Source: a virus. Taken from it: a stretch of 47,149 nucleotides of DNA. The stretch is taken from the IMG/VR virus record IMGVR_UViG_3300043468_001768, positions 1 to 47,149 of that record. One strand, written 5' to 3'. Positions 10,550 through 18,965 of this stretch are shown piece by piece. A program made the position numbers and the translations under genes. The notes beneath the pieces are model-generated. The model saw only the letters and a list, made by a program, of their open reading frames with translations. It was not told the origin of the DNA and searched no databases. The stretch's first letter is position 1. Each line of letters begins with the position of its first letter.

Positions 10550-13500
10550 TTATCCTATGATGAGAGTGGCACCACTCTGCGTAATAAGTGTTTGCCCGCT
10601 TTGTGTTACTAATTCAGAGTCGAATCTCTGCCCAAGGTAATTGTAGATTAACGTGTCCTGTGCTGTAGCAACCATATTTCTTCTTATTGAAACATTAGCC
10701 GTATTCGATGAGAAAGGTATTGTAGTATTTGCAAAAATAACTCCGTTTGCATAGCTAACATATGTGATATGCCCAAAAAATTCACTAGAACCACTGACAA
10801 CTCTTACATTATCTCCAACGAAAGCTATATCTAATAGTTTATTCTGACTATTACTATATTCTCCATTATTAATGAGATCATATTCATTCGTGATTGTTCT
10901 AATATTTATTCTATTGTTTGAAGTTAGTACGTTAGCTGTTGCAACGTTCGCAAATGATAAGAACACATTGTCCTTTATAACAACAAAACTATTTGTATCG
11001 TTTTCTGCGGTAATTACTTCAGACAAAACATTGGGACCTTTTTCCGAGGTCAACGATATTATAGTTCCCGGAACAAGTATTTGTTCTATGTTTGCACCCG
11101 AAACATTTTGAAAAAGTATGATATTATTACTTGGGTTATTAAATGTGGCATACATTTTGGTTGTTGAGCCAGCATTCGATGTATAATAGTATAATGTATG
11201 AGTATTTGAATAGTGAGTTTCTTCTGTTGTTACAATGTCACCATTGGCTTTCAACAAATTAATTGGTATAACTTTTGTTCCCGATGGATGTAGCAGACTA
11301 TACAAAACTTCTTTGTATGCACTGAAAGATTTTTCTACAATTAGTTGATAAGAAAAACTATTATAATCTTCATCTTCTAGAACTTGGAAAGAACTTGGGA
11401 AACCATCGTCATTTAAATATTGCCCTTGCCCGACAATCAGTCCGTTCAAGAACTTAGCTGTAGCTATTGCAGCACCATTACCATATGTTCTTATGCCACT
11501 CTTAAATATTTGTGCTCCCGAAACATCAAAGGTATCGTAACTTGTTACAAGATCGAAGTAAAGATTCGGTCCTCCGTTAACTCTATCAGTTACTTTTAGT
11601 TGCAAATCGGTTTTTGTATTTGATGTATAGTTATAAACTCTCAATGTATATTTTGAATCTAAGGGATTTGCATCCGATTCAAGCAAGTTTATAGAAGCAA
11701 TGTTTGCTTTAAAAACTGCCGTTGGTAATGATGTACCTTGATACACGATTTCATTTGTTTGTACTAAGTCATTTAGTGACACATTTTTCACAATCAAGTC
11801 ACGTACACGAAGCGACACAGATGGTGCGCTAATGTAATCTTCACCGAAATTTTCAATGTTGAAAGATGTAATAGCTCCTATACCCCTTTCATCTGGTATA
11901 CCTTCTAGTACAGCACTATCACCTAAAATACCGGAAACGGAAAGTTCTGCACCATTTCCACCAGATGGTGTACCATCTGATTTTAGTATTGTGAGTGTTG
12001 GTAATTTATTTTTTGTGTAACCTAAACCACCTTTAGGATAAGTTATCAGTTGCGAACTAGAATTTTGAAACCAATATTGGACTGTCGTTATGGATCCTGT
12101 TGCGTTCACAGTAACATTTGCATTCGCTCCGACACCAAGTCCACCAGAAAAAACTATCATATCACCGTTAGCATAACCTGTGCCTGGTTTATCTATTTCT
12201 ATTGGACCTAAAATGCCTAAGTTTCCAATAAAACCTTTTACTTGGCCACCGGGATCTAAAGTATCATATAACGATAGCGCATCAACTGTAGGTAGTGAAG
12301 TGTAGCCTCCGCCACCATTATTAACTTCTATTGTATCAATTGGATATGTTTGAAGACTCACAAAAGAAAGTGAATTTGCTAAATTGGCCGTTATTGTTGC
12401 AGACGTATTCGCTGGTAAAAAAGCATAACTTGTTAAAGTTCCTTTTGAAGTTATACCTGTGTTTGATATTCCTCTCCAAGTTCCAGATGGGGTACTATTC
12501 AAATTAGTAATGAAGAAATAATTTGAATTTGCCACTGTTACGGTATATGAACCATTTAAATTTAATTTTGTATTTGCACCTATTATATCAATAACATCAC
12601 CTGTTGTGACACCTGTTGTGCTGACGGCATTTCCTGTAATTATAGTAGCATTTGCAAAATAGTCATTAATAACTAATTGAACAACAGAAGTTCCACCTAT
12701 TCTTGTTGAACGAATATAATTTCCTAACCAATCTCTAGGTATGAAAGATGCATCTACAAGCCCAGCAGGATCTAAAGTTGTCACATTTGCTATCGCACCT
12801 GAGCCACCGCCTCCAATAAATCTAATAAAGGTGTTTGGATCTGCTCTGTATCCATAACCACCATCTATCACATTGACGGCTCTTATTGATCCAGATGTGA
12901 CTTCGCCAACCGTTGCAACTGCACCTATTCCGTTTTCAGAATTTAATCCACCATAGAAAACTACTGGGTCACCTGTTCTGTAAAGTTGCCCTCGTTTTTG
13001 TGGATTTATATTGACTGAAGAAATTGTTCCTAAAATTTTAGCTGTTAAAGCGGTTGAACCGACTGTACCTTCTGGTACTATTTCGCTGTCTTTAAAGTAA
13101 AGAGTTCTATTATTGTTATCAACTACTGTTACGTTTTCACCTGACTGAAATAGCCTTTGAATGTTTGATATGTAAAGTTCTATTCTGCTACCAACTGCAA
13201 TAGCTCTTTCAATTGTTGCAATTGATTTTGATGTGTCACCAAATATTCTTAGATTATCCGTTGATAACCATTGTTCATCGTTTGTTGCTAGGCGTAAACT
13301 TCTTGAAACATACCATTTACCATCTGATGCTCTAAAAACAGATTCTCTAGTCAGAAATAATTCAGAGTCGGAATTATATAATGCTCTGAATAAAAATTGA
13401 TATGAAGCTGGTGTGCCCTTTTTATTATAGAGTTCTCTTGCTATTTTTACCAGTTTTGCTTTGTCGGCCAGCGCATCTTTTGGAAAATTAGGCAAAAAAT

Positions 13501-13753
13501 CGTTGACAAAATAATCAATAAACTTATTGTATGTTTCACCAGGATTTATAAAGTCTATATCTTTATAGTTTAAAAGGCTTTGTGAACCTCTTATTGCACC
13601 CTCTTTTCCACTACCAATATTGTACTGTTCCATCCATTCATAGTATGCTTGAATGAAAGAAACGAACGTTTGATAATCTGTTTCACTTCTAATGAATTCA
13701 GGTAGTTGATTAGCTACCTTTATAGAAGTTTTTTTTGCAAAATCAGTAGTCAT
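10550..13753 (-). CDS. 7: Baseplate wedge initiator gp7-like (1067 aa)
   Basis: The N-terminal 130 residues include FVSFIQAYYEWMEQ, a DYFVNDFLPNFP segment and a YNKKGTPASYQFLFRALYNS motif. These match the C-terminal part of T4 gp7 (FCEAYIQYLSD ... GIEASYKFLFKVLYNEEVE), here moved to the N-terminus without the T4 beta-propeller-like part. The remainder is beta-rich with several GxGY modules and ends in repeats of TQSGQTLI type. In T4, gp7 spans the wedge and binds gp10, gp8 and gp6. The start abuts the gp6 stop at 13753, indicating translational coupling. Size equals T4 gp7 (1032 aa), but the domain order differs. Confidence 0.8.
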   Translation of the reverse strand: MTTDFAKKTSIKVANQLPEFIRSETDYQTFVSFIQAYYEWMEQYNIGSGKEGAIRGSQSLLNYKDIDFINPGETYNKFIDYFVNDFLPNFPKDALADKAKLVKIARELYNKKGTPASYQFLFRALYNSDSELFLTRESVFRASDGKWYVSRSLRLATNDEQWLSTDNLRIFGDTSKSIATIERAIAVGSRIELYISNIQRLFQSGENVTVVDNNNRTLYFKDSEIVPEGTVGSTALTAKILGTISSVNINPQKRGQLYRTGDPVVFYGGLNSENGIGAVATVGEVTSGSIRAVNVIDGGYGYRADPNTFIRFIGGGGSGAIANVTTLDPAGLVDASFIPRDWLGNYIRSTRIGGTSVVQLVINDYFANATIITGNAVSTTGVTTGDVIDIIGANTKLNLNGSYTVTVANSNYFFITNLNSTPSGTWRGISNTGITSKGTLTSYAFLPANTSATITANLANSLSFVSLQTYPIDTIEVNNGGGGYTSLPTVDALSLYDTLDPGGQVKGFIGNLGILGPIEIDKPGTGYANGDMIVFSGGLGVGANANVTVNATGSITTVQYWFQNSSSQLITYPKGGLGYTKNKLPTLTILKSDGTPSGGNGAELSVSGILGDSAVLEGIPDERGIGAITSFNIENFGEDYISAPSVSLRVRDLIVKNVSLNDLVQTNEIVYQGTSLPTAVFKANIASINLLESDANPLDSKYTLRVYNYTSNTKTDLQLKVTDRVNGGPNLYFDLVTSYDTFDVSGAQIFKSGIRTYGNGAAIATAKFLNGLIVGQGQYLNDDGFPSSFQVLEDEDYNSFSYQLIVEKSFSAYKEVLYSLLHPSGTKVIPINLLKANGDIVTTEETHYSNTHTLYYYTSNAGSTTKMYATFNNPSNNIILFQNVSGANIEQILVPGTIISLTSEKGPNVLSEVITAENDTNSFVVIKDNVFLSFANVATANVLTSNNRINIRTITNEYDLINNGEYSNSQNKLLDIAFVGDNVRVVSGSSEFFGHITYVSYANGVIFANTTIPFSSNTANVSIRRNMVATAQDTLIYNYLGQRFDSELVTQSGQTLITQSGATLIIG

Positions 13754-15831
13754 TATCGTGTTGTCGAGTTAACTGTTACAGAAATTGAATTCACATCAAA
13801 CTCATCAAGAGAAACAATTTTATTGTATGTCGATGATATGATTGTCGAATCCGGAACTGCTGATATTGTGAATTGCCCAAGAGGATCATCTATTTCTATT
13901 GGAGCAAAGTTATTTAATACTATTAATCCTTTGTCATAATCTACAGTTCCAGCATTAGAATTCAAAATAACTTTCAGATTATTAACATCATAATAATATG
14001 TTCTAAGAGTACCTATTTTGCCATCCAACTCTGCTATAGCCGAAGCAAAACCGCCTATCGTATCACCTTCAGCCGGTGTAATGTTGACTATTGCTTCTGT
14101 ATAATTACCGCCGGGATTGGTTACAACAATGCTAATGACTCTTGTGCCTGCAAGAACTGCATATGCTGTTGCACCTTTTCCGTCACCAACTATCGTAACT
14201 TTAGGTGTTTTTGTATAACCGAATCCTTGATTAACAATGCTTATTGATGCTATGCCGCCAGTTAATGTTGGCACTTCTTCAAAGAAAACATTTGATCTTT
14301 GTAAACTATTAGATGAAACATCACGAACCGTTATTCCTGGATATGAAGTGATGCCTGCATTGAAATAATTTTTCTTTAACTTAGTATCAAAATTTAGATA
14401 ATAAGTTGTCGCGCTGGTCAAAGAAGGATATATTTTTTTCTGTACTCTTACAGTTGTTTCATTGGTTACAATCGCTAGATTCGTTGCCTGTATTCTTGAA
14501 ATTAACTCTGGCAATTTAAAAGTAGAATTAAATGTATTTAAAGTATCAGTACCAAACTGTTTGATTGTTGCTATGACTTGATCTTTTACTTGTCCCGCCG
14601 AGAGTGTTGTTTTTCTTGGATCGTATAGTACAGTAGTGTTTAAAAGTAGATAGTTGTAATCGGGATCAACTATTGTGGGTGTAACTGTTAAGACACTAAT
14701 TGGTTTGATAACCTCTGCAATCAATCTTTCTTTTTGAGTAGGTGTTAATGTAAATGCACCTGATGGTTTTACTGCGCAGAATATTTGCCCATAAACAGGA
14801 GGATCATTCTCTTCGCCACCCCATACTGATACTGAATCGATTGGTATTGAATTTGTATTGTTTTGAATTAAATAAATGTAATCTTCTTTTGTAACTGCTC
14901 TACCTTGTGCAGCATATGCTTTTGGTGCAGAATATTTAATTGATTCTATCGTTTCTCTTTCTGCCCCGTTGTACGCCGCTGTTATAGGTGTGACAACAGT
15001 ATTTGAAAATCCACCTATACTCATTGTAACTGTAAAATTATTTGCACCTACTGATGATGTTCCATCAGTTGTTATGTAAGTAATATTTACGATATTATTA
15101 TTGTTTAATTTTTTGCCTAGTACATTATCACCAAAGTATATTTGATAATTGCCATTCATACCTTCTTGCAAGAAGAAAACTTCACTCGTTGGTGTTAATT
15201 TAAAATAATCTGTTGCTAAATTATATGTTGTTGAATATACATTTGATGATGAAACTTGCACAGATACAGTCAATGTGCTTGTGTCTATATTTGTATCTGG
15301 TATTTCGAATATTTGTTGAGGGTTTGAAGACGCATCATAGGTATAACTATAAGAAGCCGAAACACCTTGATAGATTTCCAAATCATCATATTCAGCTTTA
15401 TTTGATACAACATTCACCGTCATGGCGTCTTTTGTTAGAAAATTATAGTTTACACCATCGACTGAATCTGATATAAATGTTGTAAATTTTGGTAAAGTTA
15501 ACGAGCCTGTATTTACTTCATTAACAGTTAATTTTACTACGGCTTTTGGTGCGACAGCAGAAGTTGGAGTGTAGTTCAACAATTTTGACAAAGAAACTAC
15601 TGAATTTCTTTGAACTGCTGAGTCTAAAAACATCTCATTTGCAACCATATTCAAATAATATGCATTATATTGTGTATTATATGCAAGTAAATCTATTAGA
15701 ATTGAAAGCGCAGATGAGTCAAAATCGTAATCTTGAAGAGTGTTCTGTTGCTTTAAAAAAGATTTTAAACTTGTTTTGATTGCACCAAAATCTAGATTGG
15801 TTATTTGTAAACCTGAGTTGGCAGATGCCAT
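13753..15831 (-). CDS. 6: Baseplate wedge protein gp6 (baseplate J-like, 692 aa)
   Basis: Close in plan to T4 gp6 (660 aa): an N-terminal helical part with LDFGAIKTSLKSFLKQQ and YDFDSSALSILIDLLAYNTQY (T4 YDFEGSRLNVLCDLLAYNT), a central YFGDNVLGKKL strand segment, the AVTKEDYIYLI motif (T4 CVTATDYDTFV), and SVLTVTPTIVDPDYNYL (T4 APITPSIISPNYLFI). Gp6 forms the dimeric iris of the baseplate inner ring. A GxGY/PKVTI module (about 14030-14265) is inserted near the C-terminus. It overlaps gp25 by one base at 15831. Confidence 0.92.
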   Translation of the reverse strand: MASANSGLQITNLDFGAIKTSLKSFLKQQNTLQDYDFDSSALSILIDLLAYNTQYNAYYLNMVANEMFLDSAVQRNSVVSLSKLLNYTPTSAVAPKAVVKLTVNEVNTGSLTLPKFTTFISDSVDGVNYNFLTKDAMTVNVVSNKAEYDDLEIYQGVSASYSYTYDASSNPQQIFEIPDTNIDTSTLTVSVQVSSSNVYSTTYNLATDYFKLTPTSEVFFLQEGMNGNYQIYFGDNVLGKKLNNNNIVNITYITTDGTSSVGANNFTVTMSIGGFSNTVVTPITAAYNGAERETIESIKYSAPKAYAAQGRAVTKEDYIYLIQNNTNSIPIDSVSVWGGEENDPPVYGQIFCAVKPSGAFTLTPTQKERLIAEVIKPISVLTVTPTIVDPDYNYLLLNTTVLYDPRKTTLSAGQVKDQVIATIKQFGTDTLNTFNSTFKLPELISRIQATNLAIVTNETTVRVQKKIYPSLTSATTYYLNFDTKLKKNYFNAGITSYPGITVRDVSSNSLQRSNVFFEEVPTLTGGIASISIVNQGFGYTKTPKVTIVGDGKGATAYAVLAGTRVISIVVTNPGGNYTEAIVNITPAEGDTIGGFASAIAELDGKIGTLRTYYYDVNNLKVILNSNAGTVDYDKGLIVLNNFAPIEIDDPLGQFTISAVPDSTIISSTYNKIVSLDEFDVNSISVTVNSTTR

Positions 15832-16226
15832 TATCTTGTCCTCTCAAGAATTAAATTTATCTGAGTCGGTTCTACATTATTACCTATGTAAAAAAGCAAA
15901 CTGACACTATATGCGTTATTATCAATGTTTTCAACCACGGTGACCTGAGCTAGAGTAACCCTAGGTTCATATGTTCTAATCGTAGTCTCTATCTCCGTTT
16001 TTATTGTCGATGCAGTAGTGAAAGAAATAGGTTCAAAAAGCATTTGCTCAAGTCTAGAACCAATATTTGACTGAAAGGGTCTCTCATATTTTTTCGTTAA
16101 CAGGAGGTACCTGACAGCCCTAATGACAGCCATTTCATCATAACTCAAAGCAATATCATTCTTACCAGGCGTTCTTCTGAACGCGAAGTCTATGTCCGAG
16201 TATCTTCTTTTAAGTGTCTGTGCCAT
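15831..16226 (-). CDS. 25: Baseplate wedge protein gp25 (131 aa)
   Basis: Same size as T4 gp25 (132 aa). It shows the family pattern YSDIDFAF near the N-terminus, then RYLLLTKKYERPFQSNIGSR, LFEPISFTTASTIKTEIETT and IRTYEPRVTLAQVTVVE, aligned with T4 KGSRPFDPEFGCDLSDQLFE and NYEPRIDKLAVNV. Gp25 is the conserved sheath-baseplate adaptor of contractile tails, adding to gp6 and seeding the sheath. No strong ribosome site lies before ATG 16226; a GATAAATA sequence ends 7 bases upstream. Confidence 0.93.
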   Translation of the reverse strand: MAQTLKRRYSDIDFAFRRTPGKNDIALSYDEMAVIRAVRYLLLTKKYERPFQSNIGSRLEQMLFEPISFTTASTIKTEIETTIRTYEPRVTLAQVTVVENIDNNAYSVSLLFYIGNNVEPTQINLILERTR

Positions 16227-16323
16227 TTTTATTATTTATCGTAGGAGTAAAATGACTTTTCGGAACTCGCAGACCAGCGCAAAAAATTTTTGGGCCGGAA
16301 CGAGGATTTTCGAAATTCCTTAA
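16227..16323 (+). other. Gap between gp25 and next gene, with weak plus-strand 23-codon ORF
   Basis: This is the only non-coding gap of more than 50 bases in the left virion block. On the minus strand it holds GATAAATA (16233-16240), a one-mismatch version of the T4 late promoter element, just before gp25. On the plus strand TAGGAG precedes ATG 16252, opening a 23-codon frame (MTFRNSQTSAKNFWAGTRIF...) that stops at 16323. The stretch looks more GC-rich than its flanks. Whether either signal is used cannot be told from one sequence. Confidence 0.25.
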
Positions 16324-17144
16324 ATTGTTGTATTTGATGTGTTTGCAAGGTTGTTCTTTAATGTGTCCGTACCTACTAAATTATTAATTAGATACAATTG
16401 AGTGTTTCCAAGATTATTAAATGAACTGACTTTCATCGTATCCAACACAATATTTGTAGCATTAGCAAAGAAATTCCAATCGGACACTCTCCTATATGCT
16501 ATAAATGTGCTCAAAACATTAATTGAGTTGCTAATAGTTAAAATTTGTGTTTCGCTCAGATAGCAATTTCCATTTGGTGCCACCGAATTATTTAGAAGCG
16601 TATTGGCACTATTAACCACAATAACATTTGCATTTATTTCAGGACCAACAAATAAACTTGTCATACTTCCTAGAAGAGGTGTGGTATTTTGAATATTATC
16701 AGTTGCGCTGACGATTCTAAGTAAAAAATTACCAATTGATGATGCATTATCGAAACTAGGAATAGTATCAGTATTTGACGTTAAAAGTGTGACGCCTGAA
16801 ACGTTGTCAGTATGACTTTTAAATGCTTTTAGTTCAGTTTCCAACACACTCGACGAATATTTCAGAGTTGAATTACTACCATTAGAAAAATCAAATGGTT
16901 TTGTGTTTGCAAAATTTATTATAGAATTCGTAGTATTTGTTAAAATAATTAAATCATTTGCCAAAGGATTTTTGAAATAATTAGTTGTTTGAACATTACC
17001 ATTTGCAATGTCTGATTGTTGCCATGAGCTTAGTTGTATTGGTGCTGCATTTAAATATGCTTTTGCTGGCGGGCTTAAATATTGCCCGTCACCGAATCTA
17101 TTGGTGTCAAAATTAAAGCCGAGTTTTGCAAATATTCCAGACAT
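16320..17144 (-). CDS. Putative virion structural protein (274 aa)
   Basis: Starts MSGIFAKLGFNFDTNRFGDG and is Asn/Ser/Thr/Leu-rich, with no catalytic motif, signal peptide or membrane segment. It lies between the gp5 parts and gp25, 7 bases after the gp5 C-terminal gene stop, so it is certainly within the tail operon. I do not recognise a family with a known role. A baseplate or hub accessory position is inferred from order only. Confidence 0.7.
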   Translation of the reverse strand: MSGIFAKLGFNFDTNRFGDGQYLSPPAKAYLNAAPIQLSSWQQSDIANGNVQTTNYFKNPLANDLIILTNTTNSIINFANTKPFDFSNGSNSTLKYSSSVLETELKAFKSHTDNVSGVTLLTSNTDTIPSFDNASSIGNFLLRIVSATDNIQNTTPLLGSMTSLFVGPEINANVIVVNSANTLLNNSVAPNGNCYLSETQILTISNSINVLSTFIAYRRVSDWNFFANATNIVLDTMKVSSFNNLGNTQLYLINNLVGTDTLKNNLANTSNTTI

Positions 17145-17151
17145 TTTTGCC

Positions 17152-17922
17152 TCACATTAATGGTATAGGTGTTCCAGTTCTTGGATGCACATGCATATTG
17201 TACATCATTCTTATCAATTCCATTGATCCTCTCACATCTGTAACTATAAGCCCAGAAGTAAGCGGTGACCAAACACTGATCGCAGAGGTTATTGGTCCCA
17301 ATGTTTCAACTCCAAGATTTGAAAATAATTTCATTCCTGCTGTGACATTTTGCACCGAAGAAATCGATTGTTTTGCAGTTATAGTGCCAGAAACATTTAA
17401 ATCACTATTAATATTTACTGCAACAGGAGAGTATATATTAACTCCACCATCAATAGCTCCTGCAAATAAATTAATATCACCTCCGCATCGAACATCTACA
17501 TTTTTTTCTGCGCTGACTTCAACGTCACCTTTGTTTTTTATCCAAGATTTGCCATCTATTTGAGCATACGCATCACCTTTGACATGTAAAATAGAAGTTC
17601 CCTCTACTGTAATATTGCAAACTCCTTTAATCAGAACATTATTGTCTCCAGCAATTATTTCATAACTATCACCAACTATTTTGTGTATTTCTTGCCCATT
17701 TGATTGTATTTCTGTAAATGAACCGGTTCGGTGTTGAATTCGAACTCTTTCTGCACCAGGAGTGTCATCCAATTCTATTGAATGCCCAGATTCCGAACCG
17801 ATAACTTTGTTTAGAGGTGGTTTTGAGTCCCAATCTGAAGCTGGTTCTGTCCAAGAAAAATCTGGCTCTGGTTTTGGATTCGTTTTTAAATAATCTTCTT
17901 CTTGTTTTCTAATGGATGTCAT
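17152..17922 (-). CDS. 5: Tail spike gp5 C-terminal half: separate beta-helix needle (256 aa)
   Basis: Contains ESGHSIELDDTPGAERVRIQ followed by HRTGSFTEIQSNGQE, aligned with T4 gp5 after its lysozyme domain (ESGHIQEFDDTPGQERYRLV, HPTGTYEEVSPSGR). Next come VEGTSILHVKGDAYAQIDGK-type octad repeats of the triple-stranded beta-helix needle. The C-terminus HVHPRTGTPIPLM is His-rich and resembles spike tips that bind a metal or a PAAR cap. It starts 2 bases after the stop of the OB-fold gene (TAA TT ATG), so the two halves of gp5 are separate proteins. No lysozyme domain is present in either. Confidence 0.85.
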   Translation of the reverse strand: MTSIRKQEEDYLKTNPKPEPDFSWTEPASDWDSKPPLNKVIGSESGHSIELDDTPGAERVRIQHRTGSFTEIQSNGQEIHKIVGDSYEIIAGDNNVLIKGVCNITVEGTSILHVKGDAYAQIDGKSWIKNKGDVEVSAEKNVDVRCGGDINLFAGAIDGGVNIYSPVAVNINSDLNVSGTITAKQSISSVQNVTAGMKLFSNLGVETLGPITSAISVWSPLTSGLIVTDVRGSMELIRMMYNMHVHPRTGTPIPLM

Positions 17923-17924
17923 AA

Positions 17925-18962
17925 TTAAGGTCTTCCGTATGATTTGGGATCTACTAATGATGTTGTTTCATTTATTGCTGTCTCTGATGCAGCAATGACA
18001 TTTACAGCATCACCTATTGTTGTAATGGTATCTTGATACAACCCTATAGCTTGTTGAGCAATTTGCGTTTGTGATACACCACCGGCTGCTGAACCGATAG
18101 CTGATGCTATTGCTCCATACAATTCAGCCAAACATGCTTGCAATAAAGCTTTTAATCTCGCAGGCAAACTTAAAATCCATGCTATCATTGCTCGTATAAT
18201 TCTTAATACACCTATTATCTCGTTTATAACCACGTTAACAATTTTAATAATTTCTCTAATTGTTTTTAAGTATTCTCTTAAACATTTTATTGCAGACAAT
18301 ATTTGCGTGGCTATCGGGCTTGCAGCGGCCGCGGTAGATGCACTCTCTAGAGCAGTTCTAATTGTTGTGAATATCTGCAAATTTTTAATAAACTCAATAG
18401 CTGCGCTAAGTCTAATTTCATTTGTTATATCACACACATGTGCTCTAGTATTATCGGAATATTCTACCATTGTGCCAGTATATGTGTAACTTAATGCTGG
18501 TATCGTTGAAAAACCAATTCTTCTTGGATTTGTAGCAGGAGCAAAACTTGGGCTTACGGGTGTTGTGTTCTTTACTTGATCTTCTGTTATGTTAGAGTTA
18601 TATAATTTTGCTTGGTCTGTAAAAGCGCCACCATTTGATGTGTTTTGTGGTTGTACAATTCTAGGAAATATTCCAATCACAACTGGAGCTTGTTTTGACA
18701 TGCCGTCAGTATAAAATCCAAATGCCCAATCTCCCTCTCTTGCAGCCGAGGTACTGAAAGAACCATTCGGTGAACAAAGTGGTATTGCCCAAGGTAAATC
18801 TTTAGTGGGTACTTTATTCAGATCAGGAGTGTGTGCATTAAAAATTCTCACCCTATATCTCATGCCACCAGTCAATTGGTCATCAAATCGATCTTCAATT
18901 ACACCGATCCACCAAACAAAATTATCATGCCCCATTACATTTTCAAAATTTTCTGTATTCAT
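17925..18962 (-). CDS. 5: gp5 N-terminal half: OB-fold hub protein without lysozyme (345 aa)
   Basis: Residues 10-105 contain FVWWIGVIEDRFDD, RYRVRIFNAHTPD and KVPTKDLPWAIPL, matching the gp5 OB-fold of T4 (NWFVGVVEDRMDP, GRVRVRVVGLHPP, IPTEKLPWMSVI). Where T4 gp5 has its muramidase there is instead an Ala/Ile/Leu-rich helical region (about 185-295), including LREYLKTIREIIKIVNVVIN, without lysozyme catalytic residues. The C-terminus is short. It probably forms the hub trimer with the gp27-like protein upstream and hands over to the separate needle protein downstream. Spacing to both neighbours is 2-3 bases. Confidence 0.82.
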   Translation of the reverse strand: MNTENFENVMGHDNFVWWIGVIEDRFDDQLTGGMRYRVRIFNAHTPDLNKVPTKDLPWAIPLCSPNGSFSTSAAREGDWAFGFYTDGMSKQAPVVIGIFPRIVQPQNTSNGGAFTDQAKLYNSNITEDQVKNTTPVSPSFAPATNPRRIGFSTIPALSYTYTGTMVEYSDNTRAHVCDITNEIRLSAAIEFIKNLQIFTTIRTALESASTAAAASPIATQILSAIKCLREYLKTIREIIKIVNVVINEIIGVLRIIRAMIAWILSLPARLKALLQACLAELYGAIASAIGSAAGGVSQTQIAQQAIGLYQDTITTIGDAVNVIAASETAINETTSLVDPKSYGRP

Positions 18963-18965
18963 ACC

